From Megaleporinus macrocephalus (taxonomy: Eukaryota > Chordata > Actinopteri > Characiformes > Anostomidae): a stretch of DNA of 64,000 nucleotides. The position numbers and the translations under genes were made by a program. Of this stretch, positions 41,758 through 54,130 are shown piece after piece. The notes below the pieces were generated by a model. That model ran no database searches, was not told the DNA's origin, and saw nothing but the letters and a program-made list of their open reading frames with translations. The stretch covers positions 3,002,130-3,066,129 of the forward strand of contig CM038719.1 of assembly GCA_021613375.1 (NCBI GenBank), written 5' to 3'. The number at the start of each line of letters is the position of its first letter. Position 1 is the stretch's first letter.

Positions 41758-42480
41758 CAGGAGATTTGGTTTCAGTTCCTCAAACAGACACAAGTTCAGT
41801 CTTAGAAGTTGGTTTAGCTTGTTTTCTGCTTCTTACCACCTAAATTAACCCCAAACACACTGAGTTCTGTTGAGGCCTGGACTCGTAATTTTCAAAAATC
41901 TGTCCAAAAATTAAAAATAGTAATAATTGACTAGGTTTTTGTTTTTGTTTGGATCTGAATATGAGGATCTGAAAACAAACAGGACCTGTAAACGAGCAGA
42001 ACTGAGCCGAGCTCTAACTGAGAAATCAGATAAACCTCCAAACAGCTCTTCATGAAACTGTGAGTCACTGTGTTGTGAAGAGTATGCGGTGGGATCCCTC
42101 CACACCCTCCTTCCTGAAACAGCGTCTGGAGAGCGGTGGGCGGGCTTTGTGGCGTGTGATGGGGGGCCAGTGATTGAGTAACACAAACATCAGTGTATCA
42201 AACAAAGACGAGGAGCTCTGGAAGTTAGGGACGAGTACAGATGCATGGAAAGATGCTGGTAGTGGCGTGCTGGTGCACGTTAGTGGTGGGAACAGTGTAT
42301 CTGAGCTGTTCACATGTCAGTGTCAGAGTCAGAGTGATAACGAGATAATGGATCCAGCACGAACTGGATTTGTTCAATGCAGGGAACAAAAAAAAACACC
42401 ACCCAAAAATATCTGGACAGCCCATATTTACTGAACTGGAGAAAAACTGTTTCTATAGTGACAGTTCCCAATGTTTCACA
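41758..42480. other. Short unique spacer between two arrays
   Basis: This is the only sizeable unique stretch in the array cluster. 42240-42350 (GTTCACATGTCAGTG) resembles the dispersed otophysan-type repeat. Frames of 60-90 codons occur on both strands but show no recognisable domain. Confidence 0.5.
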
Positions 42481-42486
42481 CTGATT

Positions 42487-45400
42487 TCAGACTGTTTAGT
42501 AGTGGCTGTTTTAGTTGTGACTGTTTTAATAGTGGTTGTTTTAGTAGTGACTGTTTAAGTAGTGACTGTTTCAGTAGTGACTGTTTAAGTAGTGACTGTT
42601 TAAGTAGTGACTGTTTAAGTAGTGACTGTTTTAGTAGTGACTGTTTAAGTAGTGGCTGTTTCAGTAGTGACTGTTTAAGTAGTGGCTGTTTTAGTAGTGA
42701 CTGTTTAAGTAGTAACTGTTTCAGTAGTGACTGTTTTAGTTGTGACTGTTTTAATAGTGGCTGTTTAAGTAGTAACTGTTTAAGTAGTGGCTGTTTTAGT
42801 AGTGACTGTTTTAATAGTGGCTGTTTCAGTAGTGACTGTTTTAATAGTGGCTGTTTTAGTAGTGGCTGTTTTAGTGGTGACTGTTTTAATAGTGGCTGTT
42901 TTAGTAGTGACTGTTTAAGTAGTGGCTGTTTTAGTAGTGACTGTTTAAGTAGTGGCTGTTTTAGTAGTGACTGTTTCAGTAGTGACTGTTTAAGTAGTGG
43001 CTGTTTTAGTAGTGACTGTTTAAGTAGTAACCGTTTAAGTAGTGACTGTTTAAGTAGTAACTGTTTAAGTAGTGGCTGTTTTAGTTGTGACTGTTTTAAT
43101 AGTGGCTGTTTCAGTAGTGACTGTTTTAATAGTGGCTGTTTCAGTAGTGACTGTTTTAATAGTGGCTGTTTTAGTAGTGGCTGTTTTAGTGGTGACTGTT
43201 TTAATAGTGGTTGTTTTAGTAGTGACTGTTTAAGTAGTAACTGTTTAAGTAGTGGCTGTTTTAGTGGTGACTGTTTTAATAGTGGTTGTTTTAGTAGTGA
43301 CTGTTTAAGTAGTGGCTGTTTCAGTAGTGACTGTTTAAGTAGTGGCTGTTTTAGTAGTGACTGTTTAAGTAGTGGCTGTTTCAGTAGTGACTGTTTAAGT
43401 AGTGGCTGTTTTAGTAGTGACTGTTTAAATAGTAACTGTTTAAGTAGTGGCTGTTTTAGTTGTGACTGTTTTAGTAGTGGCTGTTTTAGTAGTGACTGTT
43501 CAGTAGTAACTGTTTTAGTAGTGACTGTTCAGTAGTAACTGTTTTAGTAGTGATTGTTTAAGTAGTAACTGTTTAAGTAGTGGCTGTTTTAGTGGTGACT
43601 GTTTTAATAGTGGTTGTTTTAGTAGTGACTGTTTAAGTAGTGGCTGTTTCAGTAGTGACTGTTTAAGTAGTGGCTGTTTTAGTAGTGACTGTTTACGTAG
43701 TGGCTGTTTCAGTAGTGACTGTTTAAGTAGTGGCTGTTTTAGTAGTGACTGTTTAAGTAGTAACCGTTTAAGTAGTGACTGTTTAAGTAGTGGCTGTTTT
43801 AGTATAGACTGTTTTAATAGTGGTTGTTTTAGTAGTGACTGTTTTAATAGTGGCTGTTTCAGTAGTGACTGTTTTAATAGTGGCTGTTTTAGTAGTGGCT
43901 GTTTTAGTAGTGGCTGTTTTAGTAGTGACTGTTTAAGTAGTAACCGTTTAAGTAGTGACTGTTTAAGTAGTAACTGTTTAAGTAGTGGCTGTTTTAGTGG
44001 TGACTGTTTTAATAGTTGTTGTTTTAGTAGTGACTGTTTAAGTAGTAACTGTTTAAGTAGTGGCTGTTTTAGTGGTGACTGTTTTAATAGTGGTTGTTTT
44101 AGTAGTGACTGTTTAAGTAGTGGCTGTTTCAGTAGTGACTGTTTAAGTAGTGACTGTTTTAATAGTGGTTGTTTTAGTAGTGACTGTTTAAGTAGTAACT
44201 GTTTAAGTAGTGACTGTTTAAGTAGTGGCTGTTTTAGTAGTGACTGTTTAAGTAGTAACTGTTTAAGTAGTGACTGTTTTAGTGGTGACTGTTTAAATAG
44301 TGGTTGTTTTAGTAGTGACTGTTTAAGTAGTGGCTGTTTCAGTAGTGACTGTTTAAGTAGTGACTGTTTTAATAGTGGTTGTTTTAGTAGTGACTGTTTA
44401 AGTAGTAACTGTTTAAGTAGTGACTGTTTTAATAGTGGTTGTTTTAGTAGTGACTGTTTAAGTAGTAACTGTTTAAGTAGTGGCTGTTTTAGTGGTGACT
44501 GTTTAAATAGTGGTTGTTTTAGTAGTGACTGTTTAAGTAGTGGCTGTTTCAGTAGTGACTGTTTAAGTAGTGACTGTTTTAATAGTGGCTGTTTTAGTAG
44601 TGACTGTTTTAATAGTGACTGTTTCAGTAGTGGCTGTTTCAGTAGTAACTGTTTAAGTAGTGACTGGTTTAATAGTGGCTGTTTCAGTAGTAACTGTTTT
44701 AGTAGTGACTGTTTTAATAGTGGTTGTTTTAGTAGTGACTGTTTAAGTAGTAACTGTTTAAGTAGTGGCTGTTTTAGTGGTGACTGTTTAAATAGTGGTT
44801 GTTTTAGTAGTGACTGTTTAAGTAGTGGCTGTTTCAGTAGTGACTGTTTCAGTAGTGACTGTTTTGGTAGCAGCTTTTATGTAGTGACTGTTTTAGTAGT
44901 GGCTTTTTCTGTAGTGACTGTTTCAGTAGTGACTGTTTTAATAGTGGCTGTTTTAGTAGTGACTGTTTCAGTAGTGATTGTTTCAGTAGTGACTGTTTCA
45001 GTAGTGACTGTTTTGGTAGCGGTTTTTATGTAGTGACTGTTTTAGTAGTAACTGTTTCAGTAGTAACTGTTTCAGTAGTAACTGTTTCAATAGTAACTGT
45101 TTAAGTAGTAACTGTTTTAATAGTAACTGTTTCAATAGTGACTGTTTTAATAGTAACTGTTTCAATAGTGACTGTTTTAGTAGTGGCTGTTTTAGTAGTA
45201 ACTGTTTCAGTAGTAACTGTTTCAGTAGTAACTGTTTCAATAGTAACTGTTTAAGTAGTAACTGTTTAAGTAGTGGCTGTTTTAGTAGTGACTGTTTTAG
45301 TAGTGGCTGTTTTAGTAGTGACTGTTTTAGTAGTGACTGTTTCAATAGTAACTGTTTTAGTAGTTTCTGTTTCAGTAGTAACTGTTGCAGTAGTGACTGT

Positions 45401-47848
45401 TTCAGTAATGACTGTTTCAGTAGTGATTGTTTCAGTAGTAACTATTTCAATAGTAACTGTTTTAGTAGTTTCTGTTTCAGTAGTAACTGTTGCAGTAGTG
45501 ACTGTTTCAGTAGTGACTGTTTCAGTAGTGACTGTTTCAGTAGTGATTGTTTCAGTTGTAACTATTTCAATAGTAACTGTTTAAGTAGTGGCTGTTTTAG
45601 TAGTAACTGTTTCAATATTAACTGGTTAAGTAGTGGCTGTTTTAGTATTGGCTGTTTTAGTAGTGACTGTTTCAGTAGTAACTGTTTCTATAGTAACTGG
45701 TTAAGTAGTGGCTGTTTTAGTAGTGGCTGTTTCAGTAGTGACTGTTTTGGTAGCGGCTTTTATGTAGTGACTGTTTTAGTAGTGGCTTTTTCTGTAGTGA
45801 CTGTTTCAGTAGTGACTGTTTTAATAGTGGCTGTTTTAGTAGTGACTGTTTTAGTAGTGACTGTTTTAGTAGTGACTTTTTTAGTAGCGACTGTTTCAGT
45901 AGTGACCGTTTTGGTAGCGGCTTTTCTGTAGTGAGTGTTCAGTAGTGGATGTTTCGGTAGTGACTGTTTTAGTAGTGACAGTTTCAATAGTGACTGTTTC
46001 GGTAGTGAGTGTTCAGTAGTGGATGTTTCGGTAGTGACTGTTTCGGTAGTGACTGTTAGGTAGTGGCTGTTTGCGGTAGTGGCTGTTTTACTAGTGACTT
46101 TCAGTAGTAACTGTTTCAGTATTGACTGTTTTACTTGTGGCTTTTTCAGTAGTAACTGTTTATGTAGTGGCTGTTACAGTAGTGACTGTTTAGTAGTGAC
46201 TGTTTCAGTAATAACTTTAGTAACTGTTTCAACAGTGACTGTTTTAGTAGCGGCTGTTTCGGTAGTGGCTGTTTTAGTAGTGACTGTTTCAGTAGTGGCT
46301 GTTTCAGTAGTGACTGTTTCAGTAGTGGCTGTTTTAGTAGTGACTGTTTCGGTAGTGTCTGTTTCAGTAGTGACTGTTAGGTAGTGGCTGTTTTACAATT
46401 GACTGTTAGGTAGTGGCTGTTTTACTAGTGACTGTTTCAGTAGTGACTGTTTCAGTAGTGACTGTTTCAGTCGTGACTGTTTCGGTAGTGGCTGCTTCAA
46501 TAGTAACTGTTTTAGTAGTGACAGTTTCAATAGTGGCTGTTTCGGTAGTGACTGTTAGGTAGAGGCTGTAAGGTAGAGGCTGTATTAGTAGTGTCTGTTT
46601 CGGTAGTGAATGTTTCACTCGTGGCTTTTTTAGTAGTAACTGTTTAAGCAGTGACTGTTACAGTAGTGACTGTTTCAGTAATAACGGTTTAGTAACTGTT
46701 TCAATAGTGACTGTTTTAGTAGTGGCTGTTTCAATAGTGACTATTTTAGTAGTGGCTGTTTCAATAGTGACTGTTTTGGTAGTGACTGTTTCAGTATTGA
46801 CTGTTTTACTTGTGGCTTTTTCAGTAGTAACTGTTTATGTAGTGGCTGTTACAGTAGTGACTGCTTAGTAGTGACTGTTTCAGTAATAACTTTAGTAACT
46901 GTTTCAACAGTGGCTGTTTTAGTAGTGACTGTTTCAGTAGTGGCTGTTTTAGTAGTGACTGTTTCAGTAGTGTCTGTTTCGGTAGTGACTGTTAGGTAGT
47001 GGCTGTTTTACTAGTGATTGTTTGGTAGTGGCTGTTTTACTAGTGACTGTTTCAGTACTGACTTTCAGTAGTGACTGTTTTGGTATTGAGTATTCAGTAA
47101 TGACTGTTTCAGTAGTGACTGTTTTAGTAGTGACTGTTTCAGTAGTAACTGTTTCCGTTGTGACTGTTTCGGTAGTGACTGTTTCAGTAGTGACTGTTTC
47201 AGTCGTGACTGTTTTAGTAGTGACTGTTTCAGTAGTGACTGTGTCAATAGTGACTGTTTTGGTAGCGGCTTTTTTAGTAGTGGCTGTTTCAGTAGTGGCT
47301 GTTTTAATAGTGACTGTTTTGGTAGTAACTGTTTCAGTTGTGGCTGTTTCGGTAGTGACTGTTTCAGTAGTGGCTGCTTCAATAGTAACTGTTTTAGTAA
47401 TGACAGTTTTAATAGTGGCTGTTTCGGTAGTGACTGTTAGGTAGTGGCTATATTAGTAGTGTCTGTTTCGGTAGTGAATGTTTCAGTAATAACTCTTTAG
47501 TAACTGTTTCAATAGTGACTGTTTTAGAAGTGGCTGTTTCAATAGTGTCAATTTTAGTAGTGGCTGTTTCAATAGTGACTGTTTTGGTAGTGACTGTTTC
47601 AGTAATAACTGTTTAGTAACTGTTTCAATAGTGACTGTTTTAGTAGTGGCTGTTTCGGTAGTGACTGTTAGGTAGTGGCTGTTTCGGTAGTGACTGTTAG
47701 GTAGTGGCTGTTTCGGCAGTGACTGTTTCACTCGTGGCTTTTTCAGCAGTAACTGTTTAAGTAGTGGTAGTGACTGTTCAGTTTCAGTAATGTTTCAGTA
47801 ATAACTGTTTAGTAACTTTTTCAATAGTGACTGTTTTAGAAGTGACTG
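42487..47848. repeat. 15-bp minisatellite spanning 5.4 kb (~350 units)
   Basis: The unit is AGTAGTGACTGTTTA. Variation is confined to a few positions: GACTG/GGCTG/AACTG/GGTTG, then TTTAAG/TTTTAG/TTTCAG/TTTTAA, and AGTAGT/AATAGT. 42487-44870 is homogeneous and dominated by TTAAG and TTTAG forms. 44870-47848 is more mixed, rich in TTTCAG and TTTCGG forms, with indels (GTTAGGTAG). Being a multiple of 3, the period leaves long frames (up to 354 codons, Ser-Ser-Asp-Cys type); none is a gene. Confidence 0.96.
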
Positions 47849-47979
<131 letters not shown>

Positions 47980-48344
47980 TATTGAATTGCTTACAGTGGT
48001 TCAGTCCTGAAAGGAGACCCGTATGTTTGGTCTCCTGGTCTGTGTTTGATATATCAGTAAAGTTAATGAACAGCTATTTTAACCACACTGAGTTTAATGG
48101 GATCACTCTGAAGTGACTAAAAGAGCCGGAGCAGGAAGTGTGTGGGTGTGTTAGTCTAATTAGGGTTGAAAGAGGGAGTGGATTAGTGAGAGGGAGTGAG
48201 TGATTGGGTAAGGGGGCGAGTGTGGAGGCAGTGACTTGTAGATCACCAACAAAACCACAAGATGGCGCCATTTTTAACTTAAAATCACAATTTCCCCTTC
48301 CGGTTTGTCCAAAAGTATCCAGACACCCTTCTACTGAATTCAGC
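47980..48344. other. Unique spacer between arrays
   Basis: No exon or repeat family is recognised. It contains AGATGGCGCCATTTT, a YY1-like CAAGATGGCGCCATTT motif, at about 48259-48274, but no gene context for it is visible. Confidence 0.4.
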
Positions 48345-51300
48345 TGCTTTAATGTCACTGACACAGACATTCAGTACCTGACCTCACTCAATCAAATCCT
48401 CACAGCAATGTTTCAACATCAGTACCTGACCGCACTAACACTCAACCAAATCCTCACAGCAATGTTCAACATCAGTACCTGACCTCACTAACACTCAATC
48501 AAATCCTCACAGCAATGTTCAACATCAGTACCTGACCTCACTAACACTCAATCAAATCCTCACAGCAATGTTCAACATCAGTACCTGACCGCACTAACAC
48601 TCAATCAAATCCTCACAGCAATGTTCAACATCAGTACCTGACCTCACTAACACTCAATCAAATCCTCACAGCAATGTTCAACATCAGTACCTGACCTCAC
48701 TAACACTCAATCAAATCCTCACAGCAATGTTCAACATCAGTACCTGACCGCACTAACACTCAACCAAATCCTCACAGCAATGTTCAACATCAGTACCTGA
48801 CCTCACTAACACTCAATCAAATCCTCACAGCAATGTTCAACATCAGTACCTGGCCTCACTAACACTTAATCAAATCCTCACAGCAATGTTCAACATCAGT
48901 ACCTGACCTCACTAACACTCAATCAAATCCTCACAGCAATGTTCAGCATCAGTACCTGACCTCACTAACACTCAATCAAATCCTCACAGCAATGTTCAGC
49001 ATCAGTACCTGACCCTACTAACACTCAATCAAATCCTCACAGCAATGTTCAACATCAGTACCTGACCGCACTAACACTTAATCAAATCCTCACAGCAATG
49101 TTCAACATCAGTACCTGACCTCACTAACACTCAATCAAATCCTCACAGCAATGTTCAACATCAGTACCTGACCTCACTAACACTTAATCAAATCCTCACA
49201 GCAATGTTCAACATCAGTACCTGACCTTACTAACACTCAATCAAATCCTCACAGCAATGTTCAGCATCAGTACCTGACCCTACTAACACTCAATCAAATC
49301 CTCACAGCAATGTTCAACATCAGTACCTGACCGCACTAACACTTAATCAAATCCTCACAGCAATGTTCAACATCAGTACCTGACCTCACTAACACTCAAT
49401 CAAATCCTCACAGCAATGTTCAACATCAGTACCTGACCTCACTAACACTTAATCAAATCCTCACAGCAATGTTCAACATCAGTACCTGACCGCACTAACA
49501 CTTAATCAAATCCTCACAGCAATGTTTCAACATCAGTACCTGACCTCACTAACACTCAATCAAATCCTCACAGCAATGTTCAGCATCAGTACCTGACCTT
49601 ACTAACACTCAATCAAATCCTCACAGCAATGTTCAACATCAGTACCTGACCGCACTAACACTTAATCAAATCCTCACAGCAATGTTTCAACATCAGTACC
49701 TGACCTCACTAACACTCAATCAAATCCTCACAGCAATGTTTCAACATCAGTACCTGACCTCACTAACACTCAATCAAATCCTCACAGCAATGTTCAACAT
49801 CAGTACCTGGCCTCACTAACACTTAATCAAATCCTCACAGCAATGTTCAACATCAGTACCTGACCTCACTAACACTCAATCAAATCCTCACAGCAATGTT
49901 CAGCATCAGTACCTGACCTCACTAACACTCAATCAAATCCTCACAGCAATGTTCAGCATCAGTACCTGACCCTACTAACACTCAATCAAATCCTCACAGC
50001 AATGTTCAACATCAGTACCTGACCGCACTAACACTTAATCAAATCCTCACAGCAATGTTTCAACATCAGTACCTGACCTCACTAACACTCAATCAAATCC
50101 TCACAGCAATGTTCAACATCAGTACCTGACCTCACTAACACTCAATCAAATCCTCACAGCAATGTTCAACATCAGTACCTGACCTCACTAACACTTAATC
50201 AAATCCTCACAGCAATGTTTCAACATCAGTACCTGACCGCACTAACACTTAATCAAATCCTCACAGCAATGTTCAACATCAGTACCTGACCTCACTAACA
50301 CTCAATCAAATCCTCACAGCAATGTTCAACATCAGTACCTGACCTTACTAACACTCAATCAAATCCTCACAGCAATGTTCAGCATCAGTACCTGACCTTA
50401 CTAACACTCAATCAAATCCTCACAGCAATGTTCAACATCAGTACCTGACCGCACTAACACTCAATCAAATCCTCACAGCAATGTTTCAACATCAGTACCT
50501 GACCGCACTAACACTTAATCAAATCCTCACAGCAATGTTCAGCATCAGTACCTGACCTTACTAACACTCAATCAAATCCTCACAGCAATGTTCAACATCA
50601 GTACCTGACCTCACTAACACTCAATCACATCCTCACAGCAATGTTCAACATCAGTACCTGACCTCACTAACACTTAATCAAATCCTCACAGCAATGTTTC
50701 GACATCAGTACCTGACCGCACTAACACTTAATCAAATCCTCACAGCAATGTTCAACATCAGTACCTGACCGCACTAACACTTAATCAAATCCTCACAGCA
50801 ATGTTCAACATCAGTACCTGACCTCACTAACACTCAATCAAATCCTCACAGCAATGTTCAACATCAGTACCTGACCTCACTAACACTCAATCAAATCCTC
50901 ACAGCAATGTTCAACATCAGTACCTGACCTCACTAACACTTAATCAAATCCTCACAGCAATGTTTCAACATCAGTACCTGACCGCACTAACACTTAATCA
51001 AATCCTCACAGCAATGTTCAACATCAGTACCTGACCTCACTAACACTCAATCAAATCCTCACAGCAATGTTCAGCATCAGTACCTGACCTCACTAACACT
51101 CAATCACATCCTTATAGCAATGTTCAACATCAGTACCTGACCTCACTAACACTCAATCAAATCCTCACAGCAATGTTCAGCATCAGTACCTGACCTTACT
51201 AACACTCAATCAAATCCTCACAGCAATGTTCAACATCAGTACCTGACCGCACTAACACTTAATCAAATCCTCACAGCAATGTTCAGCATCAGTACCTGAC

Positions 51301-51630
51301 CTTACTAACACTCAATCAAATCCTCACAGCAATGTTCAACATCAGTACCTGACCGCACTAACACTTAATCAAATCCTCACAGCAATGTTCAACATCAGTA
51401 CCTGACCTCACTAACACTCAATCAAATCCTCACAGCAATGTTTAACATCAGTACCTGACCTCACTAACACTCAATCAAATCCTCACAGCAATGTTCAACA
51501 TCAGTACCTGACCTCACTAACACTCAATCAAATCCTCACAGCAATGTTCAACATCAGTACCTGGCCTCACTAACACTTAATCAAATCCTCACAGCAATGT
51601 TTAACATCAGTACCTTACTAACACTCAATG
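48345..51630. repeat. 53-bp minisatellite (~61 units)
   Basis: The unit is CAATGTTCAACATCAGTACC, TGACCTCACTAACACTCAAT and CAAATCCTCACAG; 54-bp units have an extra T. Variants (CCGCACT, CCTTACT, CCCTACT, TGGCCTC, TTCAGCATC, CACTTAATC) are shared by blocks of units. The run of six units starting near 48841 recurs from about 49798, an offset of about 957 bp. Confidence 0.96.
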
Positions 51631-51639
51631 AGTGAGTGA

Positions 51640-53830
51640 GTGATTGAGTGAGGAAAAGAGTAAGAAATTCATGTAAAAAAGAGGGAGGGAGTGCAAAGAG
51701 GGAAGGAACGAGGAAGTGAGCGAGGGAAGAAGGCAGTTAGGGTGAGTGGGAAATGGGTGAGGGAGTAGGTAAAGGAGAACGGCGGTGAGAGAATGAGGGG
51801 TGAGAGAGGGAGTGAATCAAGCAAAGCATGAATGAGAGAGTAAGGGGAAAGGGCAGTAAAAGAATGAGAAGGTGAGTGAGTGACTGAGGGAGAGAGTGAT
51901 AGTATGTGGAAAGGATGGAGTAAGGGGTTGAGAGAGTGGGTGAGTAAAGGAGTGTGGGAGAGAGTGAGAAAATGAAGGCTTGTATAAACAAGAGACTGAG
52001 GGACTGAACGAGAGTAAGAGAGTGAAAATATGCAGAAAGGAGTGATCAATTGAGGGTGTGGGGGAAGGGAGGGAATGAAAGGAGGGGAGCAAGCGAGTGA
52101 TGAAATTGAGGGAGCAAGAGACTGAGGGAGTGAGTTAGTGTATAAGTGAGTGAAAATATGCAGAAAGGAGTGATTGAGTGGGGAGAGAGAGAATGAGGGA
52201 GTGAGAGATTTAGTCAGTGAGGGAATGAGTGAGAGAGAAAGAGAGTGAAAATATGCAGAAAGGAGTGATCGAGTAAGGGGGTAAGTGAGTGAGGGGTGTA
52301 AGTAAGGGAGGGAGTCAATGAGGGAGTGAGAGATTGAGTCGGTGAGGGAAAGAAGGGAATGGGCAGACGAGTGAGGAAGTGAGAAAGTAAGAAAGTGGAA
52401 ATATGCAGAAACGAGTGATGGAGTGAGGGAGTGAGTGAGGGGTGTAAGTGAGGGAGGGAGTCCGTCAGGGAAAGAAGGGAGGGGCAAAAGAGTGAGGGAG
52501 TGAGAGAGTAAGAGAGTGAAAATATGGAGTAAGGGGTTGAGAGAGTGGGTGAGTAAAGGAGTGTGGGAGAGAGTGAGAAAATGAAGGCTTGTATAAACAA
52601 GAGACTGAGGGACTGAACGAGAGTAAGAGAGTGAAAATATGCAGAAAGGAGTGATCAATTGAGGGAGTGGGGGGAGTAAGGGAATGAAAGGACGGGAGCA
52701 AGCGAGTGATGGAATGGAGGGAGCAAGAGACTTAGGGAGTGAGCAAGAGAGTAAATGAGTGAAAATATGCAGAAAGGAGTATTTGAGTGGGGGAGAGAGA
52801 GAACGAGGGAGTGAGAGATTGAGTCAGCGAGGGAATGAAGGGAGGGGGCAAGAGAGTGAAGGAATGAGTTAGAGAAAGAGAGAGAAAATATGCAGAAAGG
52901 AGTGATCGAGTTAGGGAGCAAGTGAGTGAGTGGTTTAAGTGAGGGAAGGAGGGAGGGAGTCAGTAAGGGAATGAAGGGAGGGGAGCAAGCGACTGAGGTG
53001 GGGAGGGTGAGTGAGGGAGTGAGAGATTGAGTCAGTGAGGGAAAGAAAGGGGGGGCAAAAGAGTGAGGGAGTGAGAGAGTAAGAGAGTAAAAAAATATGC
53101 AGAAACGAGTGATGGAGTGAGGGAGTAAGTGAGAGAGGGAGGCAGTCAGTGAGGGGAGCCAGAGACTGAGGGGGTGGGGGATGAGTGAAGGAGTGAGAGA
53201 TTGAGTCAGTAAAGGAAAAGAAGGGAGGGGCAAAAGAGTGAGAGAGTGAGAGTGTAAGAGAGTGAAAATATGCCGAAAGGAGTGATTGAGTGGGGGAGAG
53301 AGAGAACGAGGGAGTGAGAGATTGAGTCCCTCATTGAGGGAATGAAGAAAGGGGAGCAAAAGAGTGAGGGATCGAGTGAGAGAGAAAGAGAGTGAAAATA
53401 TGCAGAAAGCAGTGATCGAGTGAGGGAGCAAGTGAGTGAGGCACCCCTCAGTGAGGGAGGGAGGGAGTCAGTGAGGGAAAGAAGGTAGGGGGCAAAAGAG
53501 TGAGAGAGTGAGAGAGTAAGAGAGTAAGAGAGTGAAAATATGCAGAAAGCAGTGATCGAACGAGGGAGCAAGTGAGTGAAGGGTGTAAGTGAGGGAGTGA
53601 GGCAAAGAAGGTAGAGGGCAAAAGAGTGAGAGAGTAAGAGAGTGAAAATATGCAGAAATTAGTGATCGAGTGAGGGAGAGAGAAAACGAGGGAAAGGAGT
53701 GATCGAGTGAGGGAGAGAAAAAACGAGGGAATGAGAGATTGAGTCAGTGAGGGAATGAAGGGAGGGGAGCGGGAGACTGAGCGAGTGAGGAGGGGAGTGA
53801 GAGAGTGCTGGGAGGAGTGACTTATTCGCA
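51640..53830. repeat. Purine-rich (G/A) minisatellite, ~100-150-bp units
   Basis: The plus strand is almost pyrimidine-poor for 2.2 kb. The word GAAAATATGCAGAAAGGAG recurs near 52026, 52154, 52248, 52634, 52764, 52887, 53265 and 53397, with relatives at 52395, 53094, 53534 and 53647. Between them are GAGTGAGGGAGTGAGAGA strings. A block of about 190 bp at 51914-52100 is repeated about 609 bp later. Minus-strand frames of up to 329 codons (Ser/Leu/His-rich) are composition artefacts. Confidence 0.93.
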
Positions 53831-53932
53831 TCTCACTCCGTATCCGCTCTCAATCCATTAAACGGCCGGCTGTTTTAACTGAGCGTCTAAGTTTATCCAT
53901 TATCTCTGTACTTGCTTAGCCTTCCTCCCCGC

Positions 53933-54130
53933 TGACGTCACACCGCCACAGCGCCGGCATCGTGACGGACGCGATGTCCGACCAATGAGCGCCTACAACT
54001 TCGTTTTCAAACGCGAGCTGCCGACCAATGAGCGCCGGCCGGAGCGTAACGTGCGCGCCGTGTCCCCGCCCCCAGCCTCCTCCCGCCCTCTTCTTTTTTT
54101 AAAGTTCCGTAGTGAAGGAAAAGCGACGGC
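53933..54130 (+). promoter_or_regulatory. ppp1c promoter: CRE, paired CCAAT boxes, GC boxes
   Basis: A full palindromic CRE, TGACGTCA, is at 53933-53940. Two identical 16-mers, CCGACCAATGAGCGCC, at 53978-53993 and 54021-54036 (43 bp apart) each carry a CCAAT (NF-Y) box. CCCCGCCC and CCCGCCC GC boxes lie at 54064-54088, and a weak TTTTTTTAAAG is at 54094-54104. The region from 53930 to 54230 is CpG-rich, in contrast to the arrays to its left. It fits a housekeeping promoter driving the plus-strand ppp1c exon. Confidence 0.75.

Noticed and set aside
40298..41848. 516-codon plus-strand frame (Leu/Phe/Ser/Tyr-rich)
   Set aside because: It is the 25-bp minisatellite read three units at a time; it has no domain and only seems open because the unit lacks stops in that frame.
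42471..43535. 354-codon plus-strand frame rich in Ser, Asp, Cys
   Set aside because: A 15-bp tandem repeat is five codons, so any stop-free unit gives a long frame. The Cys-rich look is not a metallothionein- or keratin-associated-type gene.
51669..53831. Several minus-strand Ser/Leu/Pro/His-rich frames of 80-330 codons
   Set aside because: The purine-rich array gives TCN/CTN codons on the minus strand and few stops; there is no domain.
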